DNA from: Bacteroidota bacterium | Lineage (GTDB): Bacteria > Bacteroidota > Bacteroidia > Chitinophagales > Chitinophagaceae | DNA length: 64,000 bases | NCBI GenBank assembly: GCA_018267965.1 | Contig: JAFDXK010000001.1 | Coordinates: 1 to 64,000 of the forward strand | Direction: 5' to 3' | Shown: in pieces, positions 26,919 through 36,474 of the stretch | How the letters are laid out: each line of letters begins with the position of its first letter | Numbering within the stretch: position 1 is the first letter of the stretch | Position numbers and translations under genes: made by a program | Notes under the pieces: model-generated | Told to the model about the DNA's origin: nothing | Databases searched by the model: none | The model's input: only the letters and a program-made list of their open reading frames with translations

Positions 26919-28592
26919 ATGACGAAAGGGAAGCCTGTCAATACGGTATTCAAATTGCTAAACCTGCTGAAGTTGGAGAAAACAGAGATATCCTCAATAT
27001 ATTTCTACGCTATTCTGGGTGGCCTTATACAATTATCATTACCGTTGGGTATTCAGTCTATCATCAGTTTTGTATTAGGAGGTGCAATATCTACATCACT
27101 GGTGTTGCTGATTATTGTAGTGATTCTAGGGGTTTTTGTTGGCGGCTTATTAAAAGTGAACCAAATGAAAATCATAGAAAAAATACAACAGCAGCTTTTC
27201 GTCAGATATTCATTTCTGTATGCTAACAGTATTCCAAAGTTGAATTTGAAAGATGTAGATGATTATTATCTACCAGAATTGACAAATCGTTTTTTCGACA
27301 CTGTTTCTTTGCAAAAGAGCATTTCAAAGTTACTGCTTGATATACCAGCTGCTACCATACAAATTCTTTTTGGGCTGATTTTGCTATCCTTCTACCATCC
27401 TGTGTTCATATTTTTCGGTATACTACTACTTTTTGTAGTGTATGTTATTTTGAGAGTCACAGGTAATAAAGGGCTTGAAACGAGCGTTCAGGAAAGCGAC
27501 TATAAATATAAAGTAGCGGCTTATTTACAAGAAATAGCCAGGGTTATAAAAACTTTGAAATTTTCGAGGGATAATAAGCTGCATCTTGTAAAAACTGACA
27601 ATTATGTTAACGGATACTTAAATGCTCGTACTTCGCATTTTAAGATACTGTTGTATCAATATTGGACACTGATCATGTTTAAAGTGCTGGTTACGACTGC
27701 CATGCTGGTAGTAGGTGCTTTTTTATTGGTGGACCAACAATTGAATATAGGCCAGTTTATAGCTGCAGAGATTGTAATCATCATGATAATAGATTCGGTA
27801 GAGAAGCTTATTGTCAACCTGGATAAAGTATACGATGTGCTCACATCGGTTGAGAAAATAACAAAAGTTACAGAGAAGCCATTAGAAGAGAACGGAACAG
27901 TACAGCTTATTAACGACACTGCTATTTCTATTAAAGCTCAAAATGTATCCTTTGGATATTCTGATTCGGGAGTGGTTTTGAGCAACATGAATTTTCAAAT
28001 TAGTCCGGCAGAAAAAATATGTATTCAGGGTACTTACAGTTCGGGCAAATCATCACTGTTGAGGTTACTAAGCGGCGCGTATAAAGACTTTGACGGCACG
28101 CTTATGATAAATAACGTACCTGTTATGAATTATGACATGCATTCTTTGCGCCCGAGAATAGGAGTACTGCTCAATATTCAGGATATTTTTAGCGGTACTA
28201 TTCGTGAAAATATATGTTTAGGTGATGACACGATTGATCGCCACCAATTAGATGCCATTACTGAAATAACCGGCCTAAAACCTTTTATTGACGGGTTGAA
28301 AAAAGGATATGAAACAGAGCTACAACCCATGGGGCAGCATTTGTCCGGAAGGGTTATCAAAAAAATATTATTGTGCAGGGCTATGGTGCATAAACCACAA
28401 CTATTATTACTGGAAGAACCCTGGCTTGGGTTGGAAACAGTTTATGCTGAAAACATCAAGGATTATTTACTGAAAACACTTAAAAACACAACAATCATTG
28501 TTGTTACTAATGATAATGTGTTTGCTGAACAATGTGACCAGGTATTTGAAATTAAGTCAGGAACGCTAAATGTTATTAAAGTTCGGAGATGA
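26919..28592 (+). CDS. ABC exporter with fused membrane and nucleotide-binding domains
   Basis: 557 aa. A type-1 exporter membrane domain of about six helices occupies residues 25-300 and an ABC domain 336-557; there is no N-terminal C39 peptidase domain. Walker A is normal (GTYSSGKSS, 371-379) and the Q-loop Gln is at 421. Other motifs deviate: signature LSGRV at 475-479 instead of LSGGQ, Walker B LLLLEE at 495-500 with Glu for Asp, and Asn 531 where the switch His belongs. Such changes recur in a Bacteroidota subfamily of type I secretion-like exporters, so this is not necessarily decay. Inner-membrane motor of a three-part exporter with the next two genes. Substrate unknown. Confidence 0.87.
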   Translation: MTKGKPVNTVFKLLNLLKLEKTEISSIYFYAILGGLIQLSLPLGIQSIISFVLGGAISTSLVLLIIVVILGVFVGGLLKVNQMKIIEKIQQQLFVRYSFLYANSIPKLNLKDVDDYYLPELTNRFFDTVSLQKSISKLLLDIPAATIQILFGLILLSFYHPVFIFFGILLLFVVYVILRVTGNKGLETSVQESDYKYKVAAYLQEIARVIKTLKFSRDNKLHLVKTDNYVNGYLNARTSHFKILLYQYWTLIMFKVLVTTAMLVVGAFLLVDQQLNIGQFIAAEIVIIMIIDSVEKLIVNLDKVYDVLTSVEKITKVTEKPLEENGTVQLINDTAISIKAQNVSFGYSDSGVVLSNMNFQISPAEKICIQGTYSSGKSSLLRLLSGAYKDFDGTLMINNVPVMNYDMHSLRPRIGVLLNIQDIFSGTIRENICLGDDTIDRHQLDAITEITGLKPFIDGLKKGYETELQPMGQHLSGRVIKKILLCRAMVHKPQLLLLEEPWLGLETVYAENIKDYLLKTLKNTTIIVVTNDNVFAEQCDQVFEIKSGTLNVIKVRR

Positions 28593-29896
28593 AAGAAATC
28601 AGAGAAATAGTTGAAACTCAATACAAATCTGACGGATTTAAGTCATTTAATGCAGTATACAGGTCAGGCCGGAAGAGCCGTGTGCGTTATTGGTTTTACG
28701 GTATATTGATTTCAATGTTCTTGATATTGCTATTGCCGTGGACTCAAAATATAAGGTCAAGAGGTTATGTTACTACACTAAAACAAGAACAGCGTCCGCA
28801 AGAATTAAATTCTGTAATAGCAGGCCGGATAATAAAATGGTATGTAAAGGAAGGCGATCATGTAAATCCCGGTGACACGATAGTGCAATTGGCTGAGATT
28901 AAGGATAATTATCTAGATCCTGAACTTTTACAACGTACGCAGGAGCAAATAGTTGCCAAAAAATCAGGTATTGATTTCTATTATACTAAGGTTGCTGCTA
29001 CCGATGCGCAATTAAATGCGCTGGAGCAAGCTATGAACTTAAAGCTAAAGCAGCTATCTATGAAAATTGTCAGTGATAGTATGGATGTTGTTGCTGCTAC
29101 GAATGATTTGAAAATAGCTGAGGCTCAGTTCAAACGGCAACAAGTAATGCGTGATAGCGGATTAGCCTCTTTGGTGCAATTAGAACAACGTAATCAGTAC
29201 TACCAGTCTGCAGCTGCCAAAAAAACAAGTGCGGAGATAAAATTCATGAATACACGCACGGAGTTATTTCAGGTGAAACAGGAGTATGCAGAGAAAATGT
29301 TCAAAGCACAGGGCGAAAAAGCGTCCGCACAAAGTGAGATTGCTTCAGGCCAGGCTGAATTATCAAAATTAACTAATCAATACGCGAATTATAAAATCAG
29401 GAATGGATTGTATTTTTTGATAGCACCACAGAGTGGCCAGGTTGTAAAGGCAAATAAATCAGGTATTAACGAAATTATGAAAGAAGGTGAAAAAATAGCA
29501 GAGATAGTACCCGACAGAATAGACTATGCGGTAGAGTTATATATTCGTGCGGTTGATCTTCCTTTACTGTCAAAGGGTCAGCAAGTACGTTTTTTATTTG
29601 ATGGATTCCCAGCAATTGTTTTTAGCGGTTGGCCACAAGCATCTTATGGCACATTTAGCGGAAAAATAGTAGCTGTTGAAAATTCTGTTAGTAGTAATGG
29701 TAAGTTCAGAGTATTAGTAGGGGAAGATACCACAACCAAGAGGTGGCCAAATACATTGAAGATGGGAGCAGGTGCTCAGGGCATTGCCTTATTAAAAGAT
29801 GTACCGATATGGTATGAATTGTGGAGGAATATAAACGGATTTCCACCTGAGTATTACAAGGCTAATCAAAACGAAAATGGTAGTGAGAAAAAATAG
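28589..29896 (+). CDS. HlyD family membrane fusion protein
   Basis: 435 aa. A cytoplasmic N-terminus, one membrane helix at about 34-52 (YWFYGILISMFLILLLPW), then a split biotinyl-lipoyl-like domain (VIAGRIIKWYVKEGDHVNPGDTIVQL and APQSGQVVKANKSGINEIMKEGEKIAEIVP) around a long coiled coil (about 120-270), and a beta-barrel domain. It bridges the ABC protein and the outer-membrane channel. It overlaps the ABC gene by 4 bases (ATGA) and the TolC gene by 20 bases, so all three are translated together. Confidence 0.9.
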   Translation: MKEIREIVETQYKSDGFKSFNAVYRSGRKSRVRYWFYGILISMFLILLLPWTQNIRSRGYVTTLKQEQRPQELNSVIAGRIIKWYVKEGDHVNPGDTIVQLAEIKDNYLDPELLQRTQEQIVAKKSGIDFYYTKVAATDAQLNALEQAMNLKLKQLSMKIVSDSMDVVAATNDLKIAEAQFKRQQVMRDSGLASLVQLEQRNQYYQSAAAKKTSAEIKFMNTRTELFQVKQEYAEKMFKAQGEKASAQSEIASGQAELSKLTNQYANYKIRNGLYFLIAPQSGQVVKANKSGINEIMKEGEKIAEIVPDRIDYAVELYIRAVDLPLLSKGQQVRFLFDGFPAIVFSGWPQASYGTFSGKIVAVENSVSSNGKFRVLVGEDTTTKRWPNTLKMGAGAQGIALLKDVPIWYELWRNINGFPPEYYKANQNENGSEKK

Positions 29897-31274
29897 CATA
29901 ATACTGACATTATCGTTTCTGCTTGTCGTATTCATTGCGTATGGTACTGACAAAAAGCAGTTGTCAAAAAATGAACTGCTGAGTATTGTAAGACAATATC
30001 ATCCTGTAGTGAGACAAGCAAGTGTGTTTGTTGAACGATCCGGTGCTCAGTTATTGCAGGCGCGTGGAAATTTTGATCCGGTATTAGGTGGGGAGATAGA
30101 GTCCAAGTCCCTTGATGGCAAACAATATTATAATTATTTCAACTCACAGATAACAATACCTACCTGGTATGGGATTGATTTGAAAGCAGGCTTTGAAGAT
30201 ATCAGTGGTGATAGGATCTCGCCTGAGTCATCACTTGGGCAGACGAGCTATTTAGGTGTAAAGTTCTCTGCCAATAGTTTATTGTTTGATGCCCGCCGTG
30301 CTACACTAGCGCATGCAAAGCTATTTTGTAAACAGTCTGAAGCAGAAAGAAGAGTAGTAGTTAACAACATCATGTATGATGCATTGGCAGCCTATTGGAA
30401 TTGGGTTAGAGAGTATCAAAACTATAGTATCATCAGTAATACAATTCGTGTGAATGAGGAAAGGCTTCGTTTTATAAGGGTTGAATTTCAGCAAGGTGCA
30501 AGACCCGCAATTGATACGACAGAAGCACTACTGCAGCTACAAACATTTTACGTTCAGCAACAATCAGCTTTACTAGCTTGTAAAAATGCAGGTATAGAAT
30601 TATCCGGTTTTATGTGGCTGGAAGAGAATACACCCTATAACTGGAGTGATGACATTGTTCCGGATAGTTCGGACATTCATTTCGATGTTGAAATACCTGC
30701 ACTAACCAATATGTTGGAAGCTATCTACAAGCACCCTAAGCTGGAAGCTATTGGTTATAAAATTAATAGTCAGAAGATTGACCAAAAATTAAAGTTTCAA
30801 TATTTCATACCAAAATTATCGCTGAATGCAAACCTACTCGGTAAAGGATACTATGAAAATTTATCAGTGACTACTACTCAGTTTGAGAACAATCATAAGC
30901 TGGGCATTTCACTAAACCTTCCATTATTATACAGGGAAGCTTTGGGCGGGTACAAAGCATCAAGACTTAAAACTTTTGAAACTGAGTTAGAGAAAAGTCA
31001 TTTTATGCTACAGCTCGAAACAAAGGTGAAAATGTATTATAATGAAGTACTATCATTAAAAACACAAATCGAAATATTTTCCTCAGCTTTTGATAATTAT
31101 CGGAAATTATATGCTGGTGAAAAGTTTCGTTTTGACCAGGGGGAAAGTTCTTTGTTTCTTTTAAATTCAAGAGAAAGTAAACTACTTGAAGCAGCTCAAA
31201 AACTAATAGAGCTTAAAACCAAGTGGCATAAATCTTATGCCGGGTTGTTATGGGCTTGTGGGCAACTTAACTAA
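29877..31274 (+). CDS. TolC-like outer membrane channel protein
   Basis: 465 aa. A signal peptide (SIILTLSFLLVVFIAYG) is followed by two outer-membrane-efflux-protein repeats of long helices and strands: LLSIVRQYHPVVRQASVFVERSGAQLLQARGNFDP near the start, and HKLGISLNLPLLYREALGGYKASRLKTFETE in the second half. It forms the outer-membrane exit for the upstream ABC/HlyD pair. It overlaps the HlyD gene by 20 bases and is directly adjacent, tail to tail, to tetR on the other strand, with no room for a separate terminator. Confidence 0.88.
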   Translation: MVVRKNSIILTLSFLLVVFIAYGTDKKQLSKNELLSIVRQYHPVVRQASVFVERSGAQLLQARGNFDPVLGGEIESKSLDGKQYYNYFNSQITIPTWYGIDLKAGFEDISGDRISPESSLGQTSYLGVKFSANSLLFDARRATLAHAKLFCKQSEAERRVVVNNIMYDALAAYWNWVREYQNYSIISNTIRVNEERLRFIRVEFQQGARPAIDTTEALLQLQTFYVQQQSALLACKNAGIELSGFMWLEENTPYNWSDDIVPDSSDIHFDVEIPALTNMLEAIYKHPKLEAIGYKINSQKIDQKLKFQYFIPKLSLNANLLGKGYYENLSVTTTQFENNHKLGISLNLPLLYREALGGYKASRLKTFETELEKSHFMLQLETKVKMYYNEVLSLKTQIEIFSSAFDNYRKLYAGEKFRFDQGESSLFLLNSRESKLLEAAQKLIELKTKWHKSYAGLLWACGQLN

Positions 31275-31964
31275 TTACTTCTTTTTCACTGTACTATCCA
31301 GTGAACTGTAGACTAAATGACTTAAGTATTTCACCAGAGTTGCCATACCTTTTGTGTTTCCAAAATCAGTTAATCTCGGCAGGTTGTCTTTAAAATACAT
31401 TTGATGATGTGCTGTTTCAATCAGTGTTGTAGCCAATGAATGCGGGAATTGAAACCCAGATTTGTATTCAAGGAATATTTGCCCAATCCTATGACACAGG
31501 TCTTTATATGGTTTGAAAAGCATGGCTTTATTATCTTCTGTCACATGTTTGGTCAGATATGATTTGTCACCTTCTGCAATGACTATTTTGTGGAGAATGT
31601 CTTTATCAATGTGTTCTAGAATAAATTGATCTTTTTCCTGGAAGGTTAGCAGGTTAATAACTGTATTGATTTTTTGTTTACTGTCTTTCACATTATTGGT
31701 ATGGAAAATAAGCTGGTATTCCATCCAGGTCCAAAACCATGTAGTTATGTAGATTAACAAACGATGCTTGTTTTCGAAATAGCGGTATATACTGGCTTCT
31801 GTTGTTCCTATTTTTACGGCTAACTTTTTGAAGGTAAAATCTTCAAAGCCCATCTCATGAATCATCAGTATGCCATATTTAATGATGTTGCGGCCTAATT
31901 CTGATGATTCAGGATCTCTGACATATAACTTAGGGTTCATCTTTATTTGCAACTGCAATTCCAT
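31275..31964 (-). CDS. TetR-type transcriptional regulator
   Basis: 229 aa; an ATG at 31940 (residue 9) is an equally good start. The N-terminal TetR helix-turn-helix is clear: IIKYGILMIHEMGFEDFTFKKLAVKIGTTEASIYRYFENKHRLLIYI. The ligand domain is long, with aromatic WFWTWMEYQLIF. It lies tail to tail with the ABC/HlyD/TolC operon. A perfect palindrome upstream of it (32048-32062) has its core repeated upstream of the exporter, so it very probably represses both itself and the exporter and is released by a substrate of the pump. Confidence 0.9.
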   Translation of the reverse strand: MELQLQIKMNPKLYVRDPESSELGRNIIKYGILMIHEMGFEDFTFKKLAVKIGTTEASIYRYFENKHRLLIYITTWFWTWMEYQLIFHTNNVKDSKQKINTVINLLTFQEKDQFILEHIDKDILHKIVIAEGDKSYLTKHVTEDNKAMLFKPYKDLCHRIGQIFLEYKSGFQFPHSLATTLIETAHHQMYFKDNLPRLTDFGNTKGMATLVKYLSHLVYSSLDSTVKKK

Positions 31965-31989
31965 AATGTATACTTATTACGCTGAGTAG

Positions 31990-31997
31990 CAAAGTTA
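31990..31997 (-). promoter_or_regulatory. -7 element of tetR
   Basis: Minus-strand TAACTTTG, a perfect TAnnTTTG match, 26 bases before the ATG at 31964. Confidence 0.6.
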
Positions 31998-32047
31998 GCT
32001 ATTATGAGTAAAACTGTAATATAGATAAAATAAAAAATCCTATAAAT

Positions 32048-32062
32048 AATAGTATTACTATT
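32048..32062. promoter_or_regulatory. TetR operator between tetR and purK
   Basis: AATAGTA-T-TACTATT, a perfect 15-bp palindrome. Its core ATAGTATTACTATT recurs at 26872-26885. It lies in the -33 region of the purK promoter and upstream of the tetR -7 box. Confidence 0.75.
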
Positions 32063-32079
32063 GTTTGTAAGGGTTTTAT

Positions 32080-32087
32080 TACTTTTG
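32080..32087 (+). promoter_or_regulatory. -7 element of purK-purE
   Basis: TACTTTTG, a perfect TAnnTTTG match, ending 5 bases before the ATG at 32093. A near-leaderless message, or use of the ATG at 32105, is implied. Confidence 0.6.
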
Positions 32088-32092
32088 TACGG

Positions 32093-33241
32093 ATGAATCA
32101 GATTATGGAACGATTGAAAGTTGGTGTATTGGGTGGCGGACAACTAGGGTCAATGCTAATCAGGCATGCAATAGACTTCGGATTGAATATTGCTGTGTTG
32201 GATAAACATGCAGACTCCCCGTGTGCCAGATATACATCCTCATTTTGTATAGGAGACCCAATGAATTATGATGACGTTTTAGCTTTTGGTAAAAATTTAG
32301 ATGTTATAACTATAGAAAAGGAGGCAGTAAATACAAAGGCATTGAAGGCTCTGGTACAGCAGGGAAAAAAAGTCTTTCCGTCTCCTGATATTATTGAGAT
32401 TATTCAGAATAAAAATACCCAAAAGAAATTTTTGGAATCTGCTGAGATACCTGTTGTGCCGGCAGTAACTATAAATGGCAGGGAAGATTTAAGAAGATAT
32501 TTGAATAAACTACCGGGTTGTTTGAAGAAATGTGAAAATGGATATGACGGTAAAGGTGTGATGATCATTAAAAATGAACAAGATATAGATATTGCATTCG
32601 AGGAGCCAAGCATCCTCGAGGAGCTGGTTGATATTAAAAACGAAATATCGGTTATTGTTACCAGGAATGAAGAAGGGGTAGTACATTGCTACGACCCGGT
32701 AATGATGATTTTTGATAAAGAACGCATGATATTGGACTATCAAATATCGCCCGCCAACATTTCAGAAGAACAGGCTTCTGATGCAATAGATATAGCTGTA
32801 AAAACTGCCAAGGCATTAAACCTTGTTGGCATTCTGGCGGTAGAAATGTTTTTAACAAATGATGGCAAATTGTTGGTCAATGAACTGGCGCCACGTCCGC
32901 ACAATAGTGGTCATCATACTATTGAAGCCTGTGTTACTTCTCAATACGAACAATTATTGAGGGTGGTAACAGGGTTGCCGTTGGGCGATACCAGGATGAA
33001 AAACAGTAGTGTGATGATCAATTTACTGGAACCTTCTGCGTTAAGGAAAAAAAATGTTGAATTAGCTTTGAAAGAGGTTTTATATTCGAATGACGTACAT
33101 CTGCATTGGTATGGAAAGACAGGAGGTCATGAGGGGCGTAAAATGGGGCACATTACAATAACGGGAAGTACAATAGATAATGCGTTTTCAAAAGCTAAAA
33201 CGATTCGTAATATTTTAAACATGGAATATGAAGAAAGCTAA
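32093..33241 (+). CDS. purK: 5-(carboxyamino)imidazole ribonucleotide synthase
   Basis: 382 aa. ATP-grasp enzyme that carboxylates AIR on its 5-amino group with bicarbonate, giving the substrate for PurE. The N-terminal Rossmann-like [16 protein letters not shown], the ATP-grasp lysine strand [26 protein letters not shown] and the late [19 protein letters not shown] motif are diagnostic. The first ATG (32093) fits the -7 box; the ATG at 32105 is an alternative. It overlaps purE by 14 bases. The neighbouring TetR operator overlaps its -33 region, so its expression may be coupled to that regulator. Confidence 0.95.
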   Translation: MNQIMERLKVGVLGGGQLGSMLIRHAIDFGLNIAVLDKHADSPCARYTSSFCIGDPMNYDDVLAFGKNLDVITIEKEAVNTKALKALVQQGKKVFPSPDIIEIIQNKNTQKKFLESAEIPVVPAVTINGREDLRRYLNKLPGCLKKCENGYDGKGVMIIKNEQDIDIAFEEPSILEELVDIKNEISVIVTRNEEGVVHCYDPVMMIFDKERMILDYQISPANISEEQASDAIDIAVKTAKALNLVGILAVEMFLTNDGKLLVNELAPRPHNSGHHTIEACVTSQYEQLLRVVTGLPLGDTRMKNSSVMINLLEPSALRKKNVELALKEVLYSNDVHLHWYGKTGGHEGRKMGHITITGSTIDNAFSKAKTIRNILNMEYEES

Positions 33242-33737
33242 AGTTGGTGTAATTATGGGTAGCAGTTCAGATGCCGATATTATGCGTGCTGCTACTGCGG
33301 TACTGGAAAAATTCGGTGTGGATCATGAATTCGCTGTAGTGTCTGCTCATCGTAGTCCTGAATGGATGTTTGATTATGCTAAAACAGCTGACAAAAGAGG
33401 TATTAAAATAATTATAGCAGGTGCAGGTGGTGCTGCCCATCTACCTGGTATGATGGCAGCTCTCACTACGGTGCCTGTTATTGGTGTACCTATAAAATCA
33501 AGTAACTCAATAGACGGTTGGGATTCATTACTATCTATCGTGCAAATGCCCAACGATATCCCTGTTGCCACAGTAGCTGTTAATGGTGCTCACAATGCCG
33601 GAATGCTGGCTGTTGAAATGTTGGGTATATCCGATAAGAATTTGAAAGAACAATTACAAAAGCAGAAAAAAGAAAACCAGAATAAAGTAAGATTGCAAAA
33701 TGAGGATTTGAATAAGAAGAGAAAGGCAAAGGTGTAG
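33228..33737 (+). CDS. purE: N5-carboxyaminoimidazole ribonucleotide mutase
   Basis: 169 aa. Class I PurE, converting N5-CAIR to CAIR in purine synthesis; forms octamers in the cytoplasm. Signatures: [43 protein letters not shown] and [22 protein letters not shown]. The last 30 residues ([15 protein letters not shown]...KKRKAKV) form a long, very basic tail beyond the usual end. Its start lies within the end of purK, as expected for the coupled pair. Confidence 0.96.
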   Translation: MKKAKVGVIMGSSSDADIMRAATAVLEKFGVDHEFAVVSAHRSPEWMFDYAKTADKRGIKIIIAGAGGAAHLPGMMAALTTVPVIGVPIKSSNSIDGWDSLLSIVQMPNDIPVATVAVNGAHNAGMLAVEMLGISDKNLKEQLQKQKKENQNKVRLQNEDLNKKRKAKV

Positions 33738-33833
33738 TTTATTATTCCTTTTTTGAGATAAGCTTGATGATTGCACTTAAACTGTAGAACTTTTTTCCTC
33801 TTAAGGTGTTATATTGGTTATACATTATAATAC

Positions 33834-36263
33834 ATGAGAAGAATATTAATGCTATTTGCTTTTGTTGTGTGTAATCATGCCGTATTTGCTCAATCATACG
33901 GTGTTCTTGAGGGTATAGTAAAAGATAAGACAACGCAGGAAGCACTTGCCGGGATAACAATTATACTAGAAGGCACAAGTTTAGGTACTGTTACAGATGC
34001 TGATGGTGCATTTAACATAAAGTCGATACCTCCTAAAACATATAATGTCAAAATTCAATCATTAGATTACAAACCTGTAACCATATATAACGTCGTTATT
34101 ACTTCGGGTAACTCACAGGTATTGAATATTGAACTGGAGCAAAACAATGTAGCGCTTAAGGAAGTAGTTGTTAAAACAAACCCATTCCAGAAAAATCCGG
34201 AAACACCATTATCTGTTCAATCTCTCTCTGCACAGGAAATAAAAAGTAATCCAGGTGGTAATTTTGACATATCGAGAGTAATACAAGCTTTCCCGGGTGT
34301 TAGCGGCACATCCGGTTCGGTTGGCGGGTATCGTAATGATTTAGTGATACGTGGAGGTGCTCCCAATGAAAATGTTTATTATTTGGACGGGATAGAGGTT
34401 CCTGTTATTAACCACTTTGCAACACAGGGTAGTGCAGGCGGCCCAACAGGCATAGTGAATATTTCTTTCATCGATGATGTTACTCTTTATACAAGTGCTT
34501 TTCCTGCTAAATATGACAACCCGCTTTCGGGTGTTTTACAAATGAAACAACGCAGGGCGAATGCGGAAAAAATACAAAGCAATGTTCGCCTGAGCGCTAC
34601 AGAATTTGCTGTTACTGCCGATGGGCCAGTCAGTAAAAACCTATCGTTTCTGGCTTCTGCACGAAGGTCTTATTTGCAATTATTATTCAAGGCTTTGCAA
34701 ATCCCGATACAACCATCCTACTGGGATTTTCAGTATAAAGTTGATTATAAGATAAACAAGAAACTTTCTTTTTATACGCTGGCGATTGGTGCGATTGATA
34801 AATTCGGGTTCCTTACACCGGACAAACTGACCCCTGAAAATATTTACATCCTTAAAAGTAATCCTACAATCAATCAATGGAGCTACACTAATGGTTATGG
34901 GTTGAAAGGGCTGATGAACAAAGGGTATTGGAACCTGACGTTTAGCAGAAATATGTTGAATAACGAGCTTAACAAGTTCGAAGACAATCAGAATCCCGTA
35001 GAATCTCAAAGGATATTAAAAATCAATTCAAGAGAGGGAGAAACGAAACTGAGATTTGAATGGAATAAGTACTATAGAAAGTGGAGTTACAGCTTTGGTG
35101 CTATGGTGCAAAATGATGAATTCAGTAATAGTATCTACAATAGGTTGCAGGCAGAATTAAAAGATGCGAATGGTAACATTATTCAGCCTTCGGTTATTAT
35201 TGCTGCTAATACAAGCTTGTCAATGGTAAGATACGGAGCTTACGGGCAAGTTGCTACCAGTTTATTTGCTGACAGATTGAATTTATCTTTGGGTTTACGG
35301 ATGGATGGCAATACATTTACCACAGACGGCAATAATTTAGTGAAAACATTCTCTCCACGATTGGCAGCATCATTGCTTTTGATGGATAAACTAAAGTTCA
35401 ATGCTTCTGTTGGCAGATACTATAAATTGCCGCCTTATACAGTATTAGGATATCAGTCATCAGGCATCTATATTAATCAGGCTGCACAGTATATATCAAG
35501 CGACCACATAGTTGGTGGCTTTGAGTACTTGCCCTGGGCAGGAGGACGTGCAACTTTAGAGGGATTCTATAAAATATACGGCAATTATCCGGTGTCGAGT
35601 ATCGATGGAATTTCCCTGGCTAACAAAGGAGGTGATTTCAACGTTCTGGGTAATGAGCCTGTTACATCAAATGGCAAAGGACGTGTATACGGAATAGAAT
35701 TTCAGTTTCAACAAAAACTGACGAAAAACCTGTATACTATATTATCGTATACATATTTCAAAAGTGAGTTTACCAATGTAGGTGGTATATATAAACCTGC
35801 GTCATGGGATAACGGACACCTGTTATCATTTATCGGAGGGTATAAATTCAAACGCAATTACGAGTTAGGTGTAAAATTCCGTTACCAGGGTGGGGCTCCA
35901 TATACACCGTTTGACATGGCAGCATCGCAACGAAATTATCTGTCTACGGGTAGTGCTGTATACGATTATTCTCAATTTAATACCCAACGTTTAGGGGCAT
36001 TTCATTCAATGGATGTACGTGTAGATAAAAAATGGAATTATAAAAAATGGACACTGGATCTGTACATTGATATAACTAATTTTTATGCCAGTGTACAACC
36101 TCAGTATCCTAAATATACATTTGCAAGAACGGCCGATAACACCACATTTCAGACCACAGATGGACAGCCGATAAAGTCAGATGGAAGTAATGCAGTGCCT
36201 TTAATTTTGAACGAGACAAAACCTGTAGTAGTGCCTACCATTGGTTTTATAGTAGAGTTCTGA
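33834..36263 (+). CDS. TonB-dependent receptor with N-terminal carboxypeptidase-like domain
   Basis: 809 aa outer-membrane receptor. Signal peptide at 1-19; carboxypeptidase-like beta domain at about 25-105 (GVLEGIVKDKTTQEALAGITIILEGTSLGTVTDADG); plug at about 115-235 (VIQAFPGVSGTSGSVGGYRNDLVIRGGAPNENVYYLDGIEV); 22-strand barrel to the C-terminal GFIVEF. No SusD partner follows, so it is more likely for a metal chelate, small ligand or peptide than for a glycan. TATATTGG at 33810-33817 is a near-consensus -7 box. The gene precedes the metal-efflux cluster but is separated from it by 210 bases with a TGAAGTAAA inverted repeat. Confidence 0.88.
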   Translation: MRRILMLFAFVVCNHAVFAQSYGVLEGIVKDKTTQEALAGITIILEGTSLGTVTDADGAFNIKSIPPKTYNVKIQSLDYKPVTIYNVVITSGNSQVLNIELEQNNVALKEVVVKTNPFQKNPETPLSVQSLSAQEIKSNPGGNFDISRVIQAFPGVSGTSGSVGGYRNDLVIRGGAPNENVYYLDGIEVPVINHFATQGSAGGPTGIVNISFIDDVTLYTSAFPAKYDNPLSGVLQMKQRRANAEKIQSNVRLSATEFAVTADGPVSKNLSFLASARRSYLQLLFKALQIPIQPSYWDFQYKVDYKINKKLSFYTLAIGAIDKFGFLTPDKLTPENIYILKSNPTINQWSYTNGYGLKGLMNKGYWNLTFSRNMLNNELNKFEDNQNPVESQRILKINSREGETKLRFEWNKYYRKWSYSFGAMVQNDEFSNSIYNRLQAELKDANGNIIQPSVIIAANTSLSMVRYGAYGQVATSLFADRLNLSLGLRMDGNTFTTDGNNLVKTFSPRLAASLLLMDKLKFNASVGRYYKLPPYTVLGYQSSGIYINQAAQYISSDHIVGGFEYLPWAGGRATLEGFYKIYGNYPVSSIDGISLANKGGDFNVLGNEPVTSNGKGRVYGIEFQFQQKLTKNLYTILSYTYFKSEFTNVGGIYKPASWDNGHLLSFIGGYKFKRNYELGVKFRYQGGAPYTPFDMAASQRNYLSTGSAVYDYSQFNTQRLGAFHSMDVRVDKKWNYKKWTLDLYIDITNFYASVQPQYPKYTFARTADNTTFQTTDGQPIKSDGSNAVPLILNETKPVVVPTIGFIVEF

Positions 36264-36461
36264 TAAACGGCTATTCTCAGAATATTATTTCTTGTTGAGC
36301 TGATGAAGTAAACGCCTCGTTATAAATGGGTGATTTTTACTTCATGAGTTTCTGAATACAATTTTGGTGGTCAGCTAAATATTTCATCCAAAAGATAAAA
36401 ACACTGATTCTCAGTAGCTTTTTGAGTAACATTAGTTACGTGAGATTTATATTAAAAAGTT

Positions 36462-36469
36462 TAACTTTG
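36462..36469 (+). promoter_or_regulatory. -7 element of the metal-efflux operon
   Basis: TAACTTTG, a perfect TAnnTTTG match, 6 bases before the TTG start at 36475. The ATG at 36471 is in another frame and stops after 11 codons. Confidence 0.55.
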
Positions 36470-36474
36470 CATGG

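Noticed and set aside
26919-31274. Double-glycine peptide (bacteriocin-type) exporter
   Set aside because: The ABC protein lacks the N-terminal C39 peptidase domain and no small leader-peptide gene is seen next to it.
36304-36344. TGAAGTAAA inverted repeat with a 23-base gap after the TonB receptor gene
   Set aside because: Could be a weak terminator or operator, but the gap is long and there is no T-tract or second copy to support either.
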